DNA from: JACSRF01 sp963695505
GTDB taxonomy: Bacteria; Chloroflexota; Anaerolineae; Promineifilales; Promineifilaceae
Reading direction: 5' to 3'
NCBI GenBank assembly: GCA_963695505.1
Contig: CAVOGX010000014.1
Location: 496,001 to 560,000, forward strand
Length of the DNA: 64,000 nucleotides
In this document: piece after piece, positions 53,221 through 62,630 of the stretch
Position numbering within the stretch: position 1 is the stretch's first letter
How the letters are laid out: each line of letters begins with the position of its first letter
Program-made: the position numbers and the translations under genes
The notes under the pieces: model-generated
Database searches by the model: none
The model's input: the letters and a program-made list of their open reading frames with translations, nothing else
Told to the model about the DNA's origin: nothing

Positions 53221-53949
53221 ATGCGGGTGCTCGTCATCTCAGACATTCATGCCAATCTCGCTGCCTTTGAGGCTGTGTTAACTGACGCTGAAAGATTGTG
53301 GGACAAAATTTGGTTTTTGGGCGACCTGATTGGTTATGGACCTGATCCCAACGAATGCACCAGCCTTCTGCGCGAATTTGACCACATTGCCCTATCGGGC
53401 AATCATGACTGGGCGGTTTTGGACAAGCTAGACATTTCTAGTTTCAACGCTGAAGCCAAATATGCTATTACCTGGACCCGTGAAGCCATCTCCGCTGAAA
53501 CGCGAAACTACCTGGAATCCTTGCCCAGTTTGCTGGTAGACGGCCCATTTACATTAGCCCATGCCAGCCCGCGCCAGCCAGTTTGGGAATATATTTTAGA
53601 CCCTTTTACAGCCGCCATAAACTTTGAATTTTTTGACACCCCCTACTGCCTGGTGGGACATACACACGTACCCATCTGGTTTGAAAAAACAGAAGACAGC
53701 AACATCATTCCTTACGTGCCCCAATATGGCAAACCCACTTGCCTGAATGGCAATCGACTCATCATCAATCCGGGCAGCATCGGCCAGCCGCGTGATTCTG
53801 ACCCACGGGCCGCTTATGCGCTGCTGGACACCGAGAAGCTGCTTTGGGAATACCGGCGGGTACCCTATGATGTTGCCCTCACCCAAGCCAAAATGCGGGA
53901 ACATAACATGCCCAACAGGCTGGTTAACAGGCTGGAGTACGGCTGGTAA
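53221..53949 (+). CDS. Metallophosphoesterase (YfcE/calcineurin-like)
   Basis: 242 residues; SD AGGGAG. Motifs SDIHANLAAFEAVL (Asp-x-His), GDLIGYGPDPNEC (GD), GNHDW (GNHD) and CLVGHTHVP (GH-x-H) give the dinuclear metal site. Resembles the cytosolic YfcE/DR1281-type group. Substrate unknown. Confidence 0.92.
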   Translation: MRVLVISDIHANLAAFEAVLTDAERLWDKIWFLGDLIGYGPDPNECTSLLREFDHIALSGNHDWAVLDKLDISSFNAEAKYAITWTREAISAETRNYLESLPSLLVDGPFTLAHASPRQPVWEYILDPFTAAINFEFFDTPYCLVGHTHVPIWFEKTEDSNIIPYVPQYGKPTCLNGNRLIINPGSIGQPRDSDPRAAYALLDTEKLLWEYRRVPYDVALTQAKMREHNMPNRLVNRLEYGW

Positions 53950-53961
53950 ACAATCCCCTGG

Positions 53962-54738
53962 TTACTGAACAATTTCTTCAATAGCGCCGCGCACGGCTGA
54001 AGTGCTGTGATGGAATTCGGCCGTGCCCTGCATGTCTAACCGCCGGGGGCGCGGCAAATTGACGGCGATGCGGTGGGTGATATTGGCGGGCGCGCCACCC
54101 ATGACCAGTACCTGGTCGGCCAACAAAACAGCTTCCGCAATACTGTGGGTGACCATAAACACGGTAACAGGCATGACGTGCCAGATGCGCAGCAGTTCCA
54201 AGGCCATGCGCTCGCGGGTCAGGGCATCTAAAGCGCCAAAGGGCTCGTCTAGCAGCAGCAGCGCGGGTTGGTGAACGAGGGCGCGGGCGATGGCTACGCG
54301 CTGGGCCATGCCGCCGGAAAGTTGGGCGGGGTACGCTTGCTCGGAGCCTTGCAATCCCACCAGGTTGATGAGTTCTTGGACGCGAGAGGCATAGGAACGG
54401 CCGTTTCCGCTTTGCAGCTCCAGCGGCAATCGTACATTCTCCCACACCGTGCGCCAGGGCATCAACCCCCCCCGCTGAAAGACAATGCCAATGGGGGCGG
54501 GATGCAGCCGCGGCGGCTGGCCTTGCAGCAGCACCTGGCCGCTGGTCGGCGTAAGCAGCCCGCCAAGCAGCCGCAGCAGCGTTGATTTCCCCACGCCCGA
54601 CGGCCCCACCAAGGCAACAAACGCCCCCGCCGGAATGGTCAGGGACACGTTTTGCAGCACGTGCGGGCCGTCGGCAAAAGCCAGGCTTACCTGCTCAACG
54701 GTCAGAAATTCGGCCGTAGCTGCCGTGTCAAGTGTCAT
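53962..54738 (-). CDS. ABC transporter ATPase (riboflavin-type operon)
   Basis: 258 residues. Walker A GPSGVGKSTLLRL, signature LSGGMAQRVAIARAL, Walker B LLLLDEPFGALD and H-loop FMVTHSIAEA. Belongs with nitrate/sulfonate/taurine-type (SsuB/TauB) ATPases that serve NMT1-like binding proteins. Third gene of an operon that begins with an FMN riboswitch and a permease. Confidence 0.9.
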   Translation of the reverse strand: MTLDTAATAEFLTVEQVSLAFADGPHVLQNVSLTIPAGAFVALVGPSGVGKSTLLRLLGGLLTPTSGQVLLQGQPPRLHPAPIGIVFQRGGLMPWRTVWENVRLPLELQSGNGRSYASRVQELINLVGLQGSEQAYPAQLSGGMAQRVAIARALVHQPALLLLDEPFGALDALTRERMALELLRIWHVMPVTVFMVTHSIAEAVLLADQVLVMGGAPANITHRIAVNLPRPRRLDMQGTAEFHHSTSAVRGAIEEIVQ

Positions 54739-54774
54739 AGCTCGCTGTCAGGTGTTCAAGTGTTAAAACAGCCA

Positions 54775-55758
54775 TTAGTCTCCAATCTCTATCTGTACAA
54801 ACTCGTTGGTATAAGCCGCATCCAAATCATCAACCGGCGCATCTAGCAGTCCCATTTCCAGCAGCACATCCTGGGTCTTGACCCACGACGCTGGGTCGCT
54901 GATGCCCAGTTGGGCAGCCTGCCACATCTCCAGCGACGCTTCCAGCACATTCATGCGGCTGTCATCCAGCCCTTCCACAAACTTCTTGCTAATTTCATAC
55001 GCCGCAGCGGGAGCATCTAGCGTATCGACCAAACCACGCAGCGTGGCGCGCACAAAACCCTGCACCAGTACAGGGTTATTGGCAATGGTCTCCTCATTGG
55101 TAATGATGCCGTTGGCCACCATATCCACGTAGTCAGCCACATACAAAACGTTTACCGGCTCACCCCTGGCGGCAAGCTGTACCGGTTCGTTATTGGCATA
55201 ACCTACCACTGCTTCACTTTGGTCGGTTATCAGAGACTCTACCTGGTTAAAGCCAATGTCATTCGCATTGATATCGGTCTCGGAGAGGCCGTTGGCTTGC
55301 AGCAAGCCCACATAACCGACGTAAGATGCGCCAAAGAAACCCGGCAGGCCTACGCTGCGCCCCACCAAATCGGCGGGAGTGCGAATGTTGGCACTGCTTT
55401 TACTAACAATGGCTATAGGATAGCGCTGAAACCATTCCAACACGTACACTACCGGGATTCCCTGGGCGCGGGCTAACACTACCTGCTCACCACTTACTAT
55501 GGCAAAAGGGAGCTCGTTTGCCCCAACCAGGGCCATGCCATCGGTTTCAAAGCTGTAATCAAACTCGATAGCCAACCCCTCTGCGGCATAGTACCCTTTG
55601 TCAACGGCCACGTAAAATGGTGCATACTGGGGATCGGCAATATAGCCCATAGGCAAACGAATAGTTTGCAGTGTGGTTTCTACTGCAGGATCAGGATCCT
55701 GCCCACAAGCACTCAAAATAAGTGTGGATAAGATAAAAAGGAAGATGATTTTTTTCAC
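54775..55758 (-). CDS. ribY: ABC substrate-binding lipoprotein, riboflavin-type (RibY-like)
   Basis: 327 residues. Lipoprotein signal LILSAC; NMT1/THI5-like fold: YIADPQYAPFYVAVDKGYYAAEGLAIEFDY, LPFAIVSGEQVVLARAQGIPVVYVLEW, VGLPGFFGASYVG. With a single-type permease and ATPase and the FMN riboswitch upstream, riboflavin or a precursor is the likely ligand, as predicted for RibXY systems of Chloroflexota. The last residues (EIGD) and stop are GGAGACT-repeat sequence. Confidence 0.83.
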   Translation of the reverse strand: MKKIIFLFILSTLILSACGQDPDPAVETTLQTIRLPMGYIADPQYAPFYVAVDKGYYAAEGLAIEFDYSFETDGMALVGANELPFAIVSGEQVVLARAQGIPVVYVLEWFQRYPIAIVSKSSANIRTPADLVGRSVGLPGFFGASYVGYVGLLQANGLSETDINANDIGFNQVESLITDQSEAVVGYANNEPVQLAARGEPVNVLYVADYVDMVANGIITNEETIANNPVLVQGFVRATLRGLVDTLDAPAAAYEISKKFVEGLDDSRMNVLEASLEMWQAAQLGISDPASWVKTQDVLLEMGLLDAPVDDLDAAYTNEFVQIEIGD

Positions 55759-55800
55759 GAAAGGCTCCTTGTCACGATTTTCTAGTTTGTGATGTGATTA

Positions 55801-56583
55801 TCAGCTTCGCTGGTTTCCGGCTGCCTGCCAGCGCAGCACCCTTTTTTCGATCAAGGCAACTAATCCATAAAGGCTGAGGGCAATGGCCGCCAGCGTTATT
55901 AGCACGACAAAAACGAGGTCGGTTTTGAATTGGTAACGGGCCGTCACTAATAAATAGCCCAACCCCTGGCTTTTGGGCTGAACAAATTCTCCGACCAATG
56001 CACCAATGACAGATAGGGTTGCGCCAACTTTAAGCCCGGCAAGTATCACGGGCAGCGCGGCAGGAAATTCCAGCTTGCGGAAAATTTGCCAGCGAGTGGC
56101 CTGCAAAGATTGCATGAGGTCGTAGAGCTCAGCAGGTACGGAGCGGAGGCCAGCAATGATGTTGACGAGGATGGGAAAAAAGACGACGAGTACGGCCACC
56201 AGCACTCTGGCCCAATAGGTGGATTGCACCCATATGGTAAGCAGTGGGGCAATGGCAATGACGGGGATGGCCTGGGAAGCGATGAGGTAAGGTGACAGCA
56301 ATCTTTCCGCCAGGGGGGATTTAGCGAGGAGATAACCAAGAGGCAGGGCAATGGCGCAGCCAATAAGCAAGCCGGGGATGACCTCGCTGATGGTGATCAG
56401 GCTGTGATGGGGTAAACGGCCGTCTCCCACCACAATGCGCAACTGTGCCCATACGTCCCCCGGACCAGGTAAAATAAAGCGGTCGTACTGCCCCCATACC
56501 ACCAGCATTTGCCAGCCTGCCAGCAAACCTAGGAAGGAGATAAAGACAATCAACCAGGTTGGTTGTTTGTTGAACCAGCCCAC
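55801..56583 (-). CDS. ribX: ABC permease, riboflavin-type (RibX-like)
   Basis: 260 residues; six hydrophobic helices in BPD_transp_1 fold. EAA loop AELYDLMQSLQATRWQIFRKLEFPAALPVILAGL (EAA-type motif). Belongs to the SsuC/TauC class and partners with the binding protein and ATPase downstream. FMN riboswitch lies 100-255 bases upstream, with an intervening hairpin. Confidence 0.88.
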   Translation of the reverse strand: MGWFNKQPTWLIVFISFLGLLAGWQMLVVWGQYDRFILPGPGDVWAQLRIVVGDGRLPHHSLITISEVIPGLLIGCAIALPLGYLLAKSPLAERLLSPYLIASQAIPVIAIAPLLTIWVQSTYWARVLVAVLVVFFPILVNIIAGLRSVPAELYDLMQSLQATRWQIFRKLEFPAALPVILAGLKVGATLSVIGALVGEFVQPKSQGLGYLLVTARYQFKTDLVFVVLITLAAIALSLYGLVALIEKRVLRWQAAGNQRS

Positions 56584-56625
56584 AATGTACCTCTATTGGT
56601 TAGCTCCAGGGAAGGGGGAAAGATA

Positions 56626-56651
56626 CGCTAAGGGAAACGGCCGTTTCCCTT
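56626..56651 (-). promoter_or_regulatory. Hairpin between FMN aptamer and ribX, centred on ACGGCCGT
   Basis: GGGAAACGGCCGTTTCCC extended by A/T pairs on both sides is a perfect palindrome of 22 bases or more, 43 bases before the permease start. It could be the terminator or a start-sequestering stem of the riboswitch. No clear U run follows. Confidence 0.6.
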
Positions 56652-56683
56652 TTACCAGTTTGCCAAAGGGAAGGCTGCTTGCT

Positions 56684-56840
56684 TTCCTTCTCCCATCCAG
56701 ACTTTTACTGTCGGCTCTGGAGTTACGCCAGATCCACCGTTTGCTATTACCGGTTATCAGTAAACCACAAACGGGTCGCGGGCTTGGCTTGCGTTCGCCT
56801 CACCGCCGGTCGGGAATTTCGCCCTGCCCCGAAGGATGTA
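56684..56840 (-). promoter_or_regulatory. FMN riboswitch (RFN element)
   Basis: On the minus strand: ATCCTTCGGGGCAGGGCG, AAATTCCCGACCGGCGG, AGCCCGCGACCC, GGATCTGGCG, CTCCAGAGCCGACAGT, AGTCTGGATGGGAGAAGG. All conserved RFN blocks are present and P1 closes CCTTC with GAAGG. After the aptamer, CCTTCCC can pair with the 3' half of P1 (alternative fold). Confidence 0.96.
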
Positions 56841-56865
56841 TCTATTTGTGACAATTATAACGATG

Positions 56866-56893
56866 ATTATAGCCAAATGCCTTTGCCCGTCAA
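56866..56893 (-). promoter_or_regulatory. Promoter of the FMN riboswitch operon
   Basis: Minus strand TTGACG, 16 bases, TATAAT; transcription would start about 20 bases before the aptamer. Confidence 0.8.
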
Positions 56894-57010
56894 AAGCCCT
56901 TTGGGGCATTCGTTGTTGAAATGAGCTCTTGTGGGTAAGCTAGACGCTACACAGACTTAGCCTTAGAGCATAATCAGGACGCAAATTTTAATTCGCTAAA
57001 GGATAAGACC

Positions 57011-57730
57011 ATGATTGGCACCCTCATCAATGCCCTTACCGTCCTCATAGGCGGCACCCTGGGCACCCTGCTTGGCAACCGCTTTCCTCAGCGCATGCAA
57101 GAAACCATTTTTGCCAGCCTTGGTCTCTTCACCCTGGCCATTGCCATCAGCAGCGCTCTGGTCACCAAAAATCCCCTCATCGTTCTGGGCAGCTTGCTCA
57201 TCGGCGCTCTCATTGGCGAATGGCTCAATCTGGAAGAGAAGCTAGAACGTTTTGGGGAATGGCTGCGCCAGCTTCTTGTCCGCAAAGAAGGGGACAACAC
57301 CTCCCGCTTTGTAGAGGCTTTCGTAACCGCCAGCCTCGTTTTTTGCGTAGGCCCCCTTACCATTCAGGGCGCCATTGAGGATGGGCTGGTGGGTGACTAC
57401 ACCAAACTGGCCATCAAAGCCATGCTCGATGGCTTTGCCGCACTGGCCTTTGCCACCACTCTGGGACCCGGTGTGTTAGCATCTATCATCGTCATTTTGG
57501 GTTTTCAGGGGGGGATTGCCTTGTTAGCGAGTATGGGAAGCAATATTTTTACCGAACCGATGGTAACCGAATTGACTGCTACCGGGGGTGTTGTGCTCCT
57601 CTCTATTGCTTTTCGCCTTTTAGACATCAAGCAAATTCGCGCCGCCAATTTGCTCCCAGCCCTGTTTGTAGCACCCGCAGCTATTGCTTTGATGGATGCT
57701 TTGGGAATTGTTTATTATCCTAATCTTTGA
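57011..57730 (+). CDS. DUF554 membrane protein
   Basis: 239 residues. MIGTLINALTVLIGGTLGTLLGNR and FVTASLVFCVGPLTIQGAIEDGL are DUF554 (YqgA/YdfK) signature sequences; six or seven hydrophobic helices. Function unknown. SD AAAGGATAAG. Confidence 0.93.
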   Translation: MIGTLINALTVLIGGTLGTLLGNRFPQRMQETIFASLGLFTLAIAISSALVTKNPLIVLGSLLIGALIGEWLNLEEKLERFGEWLRQLLVRKEGDNTSRFVEAFVTASLVFCVGPLTIQGAIEDGLVGDYTKLAIKAMLDGFAALAFATTLGPGVLASIIVILGFQGGIALLASMGSNIFTEPMVTELTATGGVVLLSIAFRLLDIKQIRAANLLPALFVAPAAIALMDALGIVYYPNL

Positions 57731-57869
57731 AACCTGGCGGGAACGACTACAGCAAAAAGTCGATGGAAAGTAACCATAAATCAATGCCCACGCTGCATAG
57801 GAGTAAAAAGCTCAACTTACCGCACGGGGCATTACCAAACTTCGGATGACAAGAGGAAATGTAAATAGA

Positions 57870-59690
57870 ATGTACGAGAAATTTGGCGTTACCGTAAACA
57901 GCGACGGCCACGTGACTTTTGCCCTCTTTCTGCCTGATAACCAGGTCGATCCCGCCCAATACATTCGCGGGGGGGATCCCAAAATCCACGAGATACGCGT
58001 GCGCGGCGATTTTCAACACCTGCTGGGCGGCACGGATTGGGCGCTGGACAGCGCTCCCCAGCTAGTCAAGACGCCCCATCCCCACGGCTGGTTGTGGACC
58101 ACGACCCTGGAAACACCGCTGCCTGAAGGCTACTACCAGTACAAATACTTTGTCACCTTTGAAAATGAAACCGACCGCTGGGTGACAGACCCCTGCACCA
58201 AATACGGCGGCGTCGGTGAAGATGAAAACGCCGCCTTCGTTGTGGGTGGCAACCGCCTGGACGTGCAGGCCATCTCCCAACCACTTCCGCCCCAAGACCT
58301 GATCATCTACGAGCTAATGATCGACGACTTCACGGCCGAATTCCGCGGTGACCGGGCGCCCATCGACGCCATTCACGACAAGCTGGACTATCTGCAAGGC
58401 CTGGGCGTCAACGCCATCGAGTTCATGCCTTGGACCGCCTGGCCAGGCGCCGGTTTCAGTTGGGGCTACGACCCCTTCCAGTTTTTTGCCGTCGAATACC
58501 GCTACGTCCATGACGACGAAGGGCCGGCAGACAAAATTTACCGCCTGAAACGCCTGGTTAACGCCCTGCATGCGCGGGGCATTCACGTCATCATGGATGG
58601 CGTCTTCAACCACGTGCGTGCTGGCATCAATCCCAACAAAGGTTTTCCCTACGTCTGGCTATACCAGAACCCCGAGGAATCCCCCTATGTTGGCCAATTT
58701 GAGCGCGGCGGTTTTTTTGAGGAGTTTGATTACGACAACGGCTGCGTGCAGCAGTTTATCCACGACGTCTGTGTCCACTGGCTGGACACCTACCAGCTCG
58801 ACGGAATTCGTTTTGACTTCACCATCGGTTTTTACCGCCCCGGCGACCCCAACACCGGCATCACGCGCCTCATGGCCGACCTGCGGCAGCATCTGGCGGC
58901 ACAAAATCGGCACCACGTGGCCTTGATTCTGGAGCATCTTACCGACAACCGCTTTGCGGCCATCAACGACACCAATCAGATTGGGGCAACGGGCTGCTGG
59001 TTTGACCCGTTCATGTACCAGGCGCAGGCATCCGGGCGGTACGGCCGTATCGCCTCCGACCTGCTGCGCATTCTTAACAGCAAAATCGACTTTCACCCTG
59101 ACAAATGGCCGGTCATCTACATTGAGAACCACGACCATGCGCGCATTATCAGTGAAGTGGGCGGGCGGGAACGTTGGTACAAAAGCCAGCCTGCCGCCAT
59201 CGCCCTCTTCACCTCCCCAGGGATGGTCATGGTTTACAACGGGCAAGAGTTTGGCGAGGATTACTGGCTGCCCCAGGAAGGAGCGGTGCGCGTGTCGCCG
59301 CGCCCCCTGCGCTGGCAGGAGCATGGCGTGGATTTCATCGGGCAGTGGCTAAGCTGGCTTTATGGCCGCCTGGCGGCTATTCGCCGTGACCATCCAGCGC
59401 TGCGTAGTCCCTACGTCTTTCCTGCCGCCCCCCACCCCGACGGCTATGGGGTCATCAATGAGGAGATTGTCATTTTCCACCGCTACGGGCAGACAGCAGG
59501 TGGTCTGGCACGGTACATCATAGCCCTAAATTTTGGCGATGGGGACCAGTGGGTAGACATTCCCTTTTCGGCCAATGGGGAATGGCAGGAGCTGCTGGGG
59601 GAAACGGCCGTTACCGTCACCAATTTCCGCCTGCACAACCATCACGTCCCCTCAAACTGGGGTCGCATCTTTTACCAGGCAGCCGGTTGA
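57870..59690 (+). CDS. GH13 enzyme with N-terminal CBM48-like domain (branching-enzyme type)
   Basis: 606 residues from ATG 57870 (57846 is an alternative). N-terminal beta domain (VTFALFLPDNQVD, WLWTTTLETPLPEGYYQYKYFV) resembles a CBM48/E-set; then a barrel with GVNAIEFMPW, VIMDGVFNHV, DGIRFDFTIGF (nucleophile Asp), ALILEHLTD (acid Glu) and YIENHDHARI. Architecture fits branching enzymes or maltooligosyl-trehalose trehalohydrolase-like GH13. Cytoplasmic glycogen metabolism is likely; reaction type is unproven. Confidence 0.85.
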   Translation: MYEKFGVTVNSDGHVTFALFLPDNQVDPAQYIRGGDPKIHEIRVRGDFQHLLGGTDWALDSAPQLVKTPHPHGWLWTTTLETPLPEGYYQYKYFVTFENETDRWVTDPCTKYGGVGEDENAAFVVGGNRLDVQAISQPLPPQDLIIYELMIDDFTAEFRGDRAPIDAIHDKLDYLQGLGVNAIEFMPWTAWPGAGFSWGYDPFQFFAVEYRYVHDDEGPADKIYRLKRLVNALHARGIHVIMDGVFNHVRAGINPNKGFPYVWLYQNPEESPYVGQFERGGFFEEFDYDNGCVQQFIHDVCVHWLDTYQLDGIRFDFTIGFYRPGDPNTGITRLMADLRQHLAAQNRHHVALILEHLTDNRFAAINDTNQIGATGCWFDPFMYQAQASGRYGRIASDLLRILNSKIDFHPDKWPVIYIENHDHARIISEVGGRERWYKSQPAAIALFTSPGMVMVYNGQEFGEDYWLPQEGAVRVSPRPLRWQEHGVDFIGQWLSWLYGRLAAIRRDHPALRSPYVFPAAPHPDGYGVINEEIVIFHRYGQTAGGLARYIIALNFGDGDQWVDIPFSANGEWQELLGETAVTVTNFRLHNHHVPSNWGRIFYQAAG

Positions 59691-59789
59691 CAATCACCCT
59701 GGGCTAATTAACCACCAAGAGGTCAACTAAACCGTACTTCTGTTGAACGGGCGCCATCTTCTTGGAGGGTGCTCAGAAAGCCCCAAGTT

Positions 59790-61193
59790 CTAGTCGACAT
59801 CTGGCTCAAACAGCCTCTGGGTAAACTCGTTCACAAATTTTCCGTGGGGATCGTGTTCCTGGACCAGCTTTCGAAAAAGCGCGAAATGGTCGCCGTGAAC
59901 TTGCGCCATATAAGCACGATCCATTATGCGGCAATACTTCCCCAGGTGCGGTCGGGCGCCAATCTCTTGCGCCAGTTCCTCGGCCGCCTCCAGAAACCTC
60001 TCATAACCCATCGAATCATTACAAATCAGGTCAATCCAGGTACTGCGCCGGTCCCGCCCAGCCCCGATTAACGTCCGATCGTGACCGGCTGGCGTGAATC
60101 GCAGCTCAATAGCTACAAAGGGCAGCCCACTGCCATAGAGATTCTCATAAAGTGCACTGAAGCGCTGCAAGACAGGGAAAGTGTCCTCATAAGGCACGGT
60201 GAATTCCAATTCATGGTGCAGGTGATAAATAGTACGGTTGAAGCCTTCACTGCTCTCCAATACCAGATCCGAACCTTTCGCCTGCCCCAGGAAAAAGTCA
60301 GATACTTTGGGCAGTAGCCTGACATGCGCCAGCAGGTCCGCCAGCCAGACGGAAACCAGGGCATCTAGCGCGTGGTCGATGAACTCGCGCAGCGATCCTA
60401 AAAACGATCTCGGCTTGTTGGTTCGATTCCAGGTGTTGACCTGACACCTGCTGCTAAAAGGAAATACATAAAGACTAAGATGATCGTTTTCTGCAATCAG
60501 CCGATCTAGATGCTCGGCAACGTATGCCAGTTCCACCATCTCACTCTTCTGGTGAACCTTGAAGGCATCTACGGCCTGCACGACCACTTCGATAATTATG
60601 CCGACGGCGCCAATCCCGCCAATGGCAGCCCGGAACAGGGGATCTGTGGGCTGACATTCAAATATTTCGCCCTGCCCATCCACCAATTTTAGGCTCACCA
60701 CTGATTGGCTGACAAAACCCCAATCTCGCCCGGTACCGTGAACGTCGGTGGAGATGATACCGCCAATGCTTTGGGCGTCATGGGTTGGCAGTGCGGCAAA
60801 TGCCCACCCTCTTTGGAGAAGGGCACGATTGATATCTCTAATCCGTGTCCCCCCTCTGACCCCCATCTGTTTTTTTTCATCATTCACCCAAAGTATCCCG
60901 GTATATTGGTCCAGGGAAACCAAGGTTGCATCGGTTACGACACCGCTGTTAAAGGAATGCCCAGCGCCAAACACTCGCAGCCGTCTGGAGTTTTGCACCA
61001 GAGAAACGATCTCTTCTTCAGTACGGGGCAGCGCATGCTGCTTGGGCTGAAAGCGGAAGCGGTGGCCCCAATTATGGAATACACCGCCTTTAACCCGGCC
61101 TTCGAGCCACAAATAGCGGCCAAGGGTCACTGCATTTAATACAACATTTAGCGTGGTTGCCAACGCTGCCCTAAAATAGCTTTTAAGAAACAT
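59790..61193 (-). CDS. FAD-dependent oxidase (aldono-lactone oxidase family)
   Basis: 467 residues. FAD-binding type 4 domain: RRLRVFGAGHSFNSG (with His of the covalent-FAD position), GTRIRDINRALLQRGWAFAALPTH, SIGGIISTDVHGTGRDWG; ALO-type C-terminal domain HLGKYCRIMDR and DPHGKFVNEF. The N-terminus is hydrophobic and may anchor it to the membrane. Likely oxidises an aldonolactone or alditol. Stand-alone gene. Confidence 0.88.
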   Translation of the reverse strand: MFLKSYFRAALATTLNVVLNAVTLGRYLWLEGRVKGGVFHNWGHRFRFQPKQHALPRTEEEIVSLVQNSRRLRVFGAGHSFNSGVVTDATLVSLDQYTGILWVNDEKKQMGVRGGTRIRDINRALLQRGWAFAALPTHDAQSIGGIISTDVHGTGRDWGFVSQSVVSLKLVDGQGEIFECQPTDPLFRAAIGGIGAVGIIIEVVVQAVDAFKVHQKSEMVELAYVAEHLDRLIAENDHLSLYVFPFSSRCQVNTWNRTNKPRSFLGSLREFIDHALDALVSVWLADLLAHVRLLPKVSDFFLGQAKGSDLVLESSEGFNRTIYHLHHELEFTVPYEDTFPVLQRFSALYENLYGSGLPFVAIELRFTPAGHDRTLIGAGRDRRSTWIDLICNDSMGYERFLEAAEELAQEIGARPHLGKYCRIMDRAYMAQVHGDHFALFRKLVQEHDPHGKFVNEFTQRLFEPDVD

Positions 61194-61294
61194 AATGCTC
61201 TATCTAATTGATGTCCTTTGGTTCTCGCCCATCTCTAGAGAAATCTCTGCTTCACTCAAAATTATCGGCCCTTGGGGGCTAAAGCTGGCTGCCC

Positions 61295-61777
61295 TTAAAC
61301 ACGGCTTTCGTCTATGCGCCTGCCTTGCCAATGGCATTGCCGACAAATGTAGCGGCGCACTGGAATTCCCATGCTTCCCAGCAAGCGGTCAAACCGTGTA
61401 CGGTGAACACGGCTGAGATTCGCACCGCCACACATGGGACAAATCCCAGCCCACCATCGCCGGTGGTGGTTAATGCGCTGTCGCAAGCGCAGGCTGCCCA
61501 GCATAACGACCATGACAAGCAGCACACCGCCCAAAATTACAATTCCGCCTTGCCAGAAAAGCCAGATAGCCAGCGGGCTTTGGATTTTTTCTACGACCGG
61601 GTTGTTAGCCAGTGGGTTGAAAATCATCAGTATGGCCAGGGCCAGAAAGAGGGTAAAGGCCAGATCTAACCCATTGCGGGCTGCCCAAGAAGGCGAGGAC
61701 GACTGTTTACTCTGCTGATGGCGACGGGAACTGCGCTTACGCCGCACCTCTGGCTGAACGGTTTCTGAATCAGACAC
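61295..61777 (-). CDS. Membrane protein with C-terminal zinc ribbon
   Basis: 160 residues from GTG 61777 (AAAGGA six bases upstream); an ATG at 61846 would overlap the upstream gene by 37 bases. A basic Ser-rich N-terminus, two membrane helices (about 37-57 and 68-93), then a C-terminal zinc ribbon: CPMCGGANL and CRQCHW. No family recognised. Follows the CdsZ-type gene. Confidence 0.72.
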   Translation of the reverse strand: MSDSETVQPEVRRKRSSRRHQQSKQSSSPSWAARNGLDLAFTLFLALAILMIFNPLANNPVVEKIQSPLAIWLFWQGGIVILGGVLLVMVVMLGSLRLRQRINHHRRWWAGICPMCGGANLSRVHRTRFDRLLGSMGIPVRRYICRQCHWQGRRIDESRV

Positions 61778-61809
61778 GGCTTGTTCCTTTGGAGCTAGTT
61801 CAACAGTGT

Positions 61810-62508
61810 TTACAAAGGACACAGCAGGCGGCCGCAGCCACCACAATAAACCAGGCGCCCTTCTTGTGCTTCTTTTACTTTAAAGGCGGAAACGGTCAGA
61901 TGGCAGCCCAGGCACATGTTTTGCTGCAGGCCCGCCACTGCCATACCTCCCTTCTTCTGCCGCAGTTGCTCATACTCGGCTAGACGGGCCTGGTCTATGC
62001 GGGACGGGTATTGTTTGCGCTGCTCGTTGAGGGCGTTCAAGCGTAAAGCTAGTTCGTTTTGCTCTTTTTTAAGGCTGGCCTGTGACTTTTCCCATTTGGC
62101 CGTGACTTCAGCCAACACGGACTCGGTTGAGACGCGCTCGCTTTCGGCTTCTTCCAGCATGATCATCGCTTCGAGGATTTCATCCTCCAACGTGGTACGG
62201 CGACGGCCTAGGGCAGCGATTTCATTTTGCAGATCGGACAGTTCCTTGGGATTTTTGACGTCGCCAGAGTAGAGGCGCTGCTCGGAACGTTTGGCTTTAG
62301 TGTTGACACCTTCAAGTTCCAGGGTGAGATCTTTGTGCTGAGTTTGCCAACGGCGTAGGTTGGTAACGGCCGTTTCCAACCTTGCCCGTGCCGCTATCAG
62401 CTCCTGCGTCTCCTTTTGCGCCCGCAGAACATCCGCCAGACGCTGCCGTTTCTCCTGAAACTCCGAATCAATCTGCTGTAGCTGGTAAAGCAACTGTATT
62501 TGGCTCAT
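61810..62508 (-). CDS. Zinc-ribbon coiled-coil protein (C4-type, DUF164/CdsZ-like)
   Basis: 232 residues from ATG 62508. Long coiled coil (about 10-170) with EIAALGRRRTTLEDEILEAM, then CLGCHL and CGGCGRLL zinc ribbon at the C-terminus. Widespread in bacteria; linked to RNA or gene regulation, role unclear. ACGGCCGT at 62364 encodes ETAV in the coiled coil. Confidence 0.87.
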   Translation of the reverse strand: MSQIQLLYQLQQIDSEFQEKRQRLADVLRAQKETQELIAARARLETAVTNLRRWQTQHKDLTLELEGVNTKAKRSEQRLYSGDVKNPKELSDLQNEIAALGRRRTTLEDEILEAMIMLEEAESERVSTESVLAEVTAKWEKSQASLKKEQNELALRLNALNEQRKQYPSRIDQARLAEYEQLRQKKGGMAVAGLQQNMCLGCHLTVSAFKVKEAQEGRLVYCGGCGRLLCPL

Positions 62509-62630
62509 GGGCTGTTCCCTAAAATGGTAGTGGGCAAATTGTAGCACAAAATGAGTATCTTGAGCGAAGCGTGATGGGACCACGTATCAAAATGCGTCAT
62601 AGTCCCATCCTCGGGTATAATCCCCCAGTT

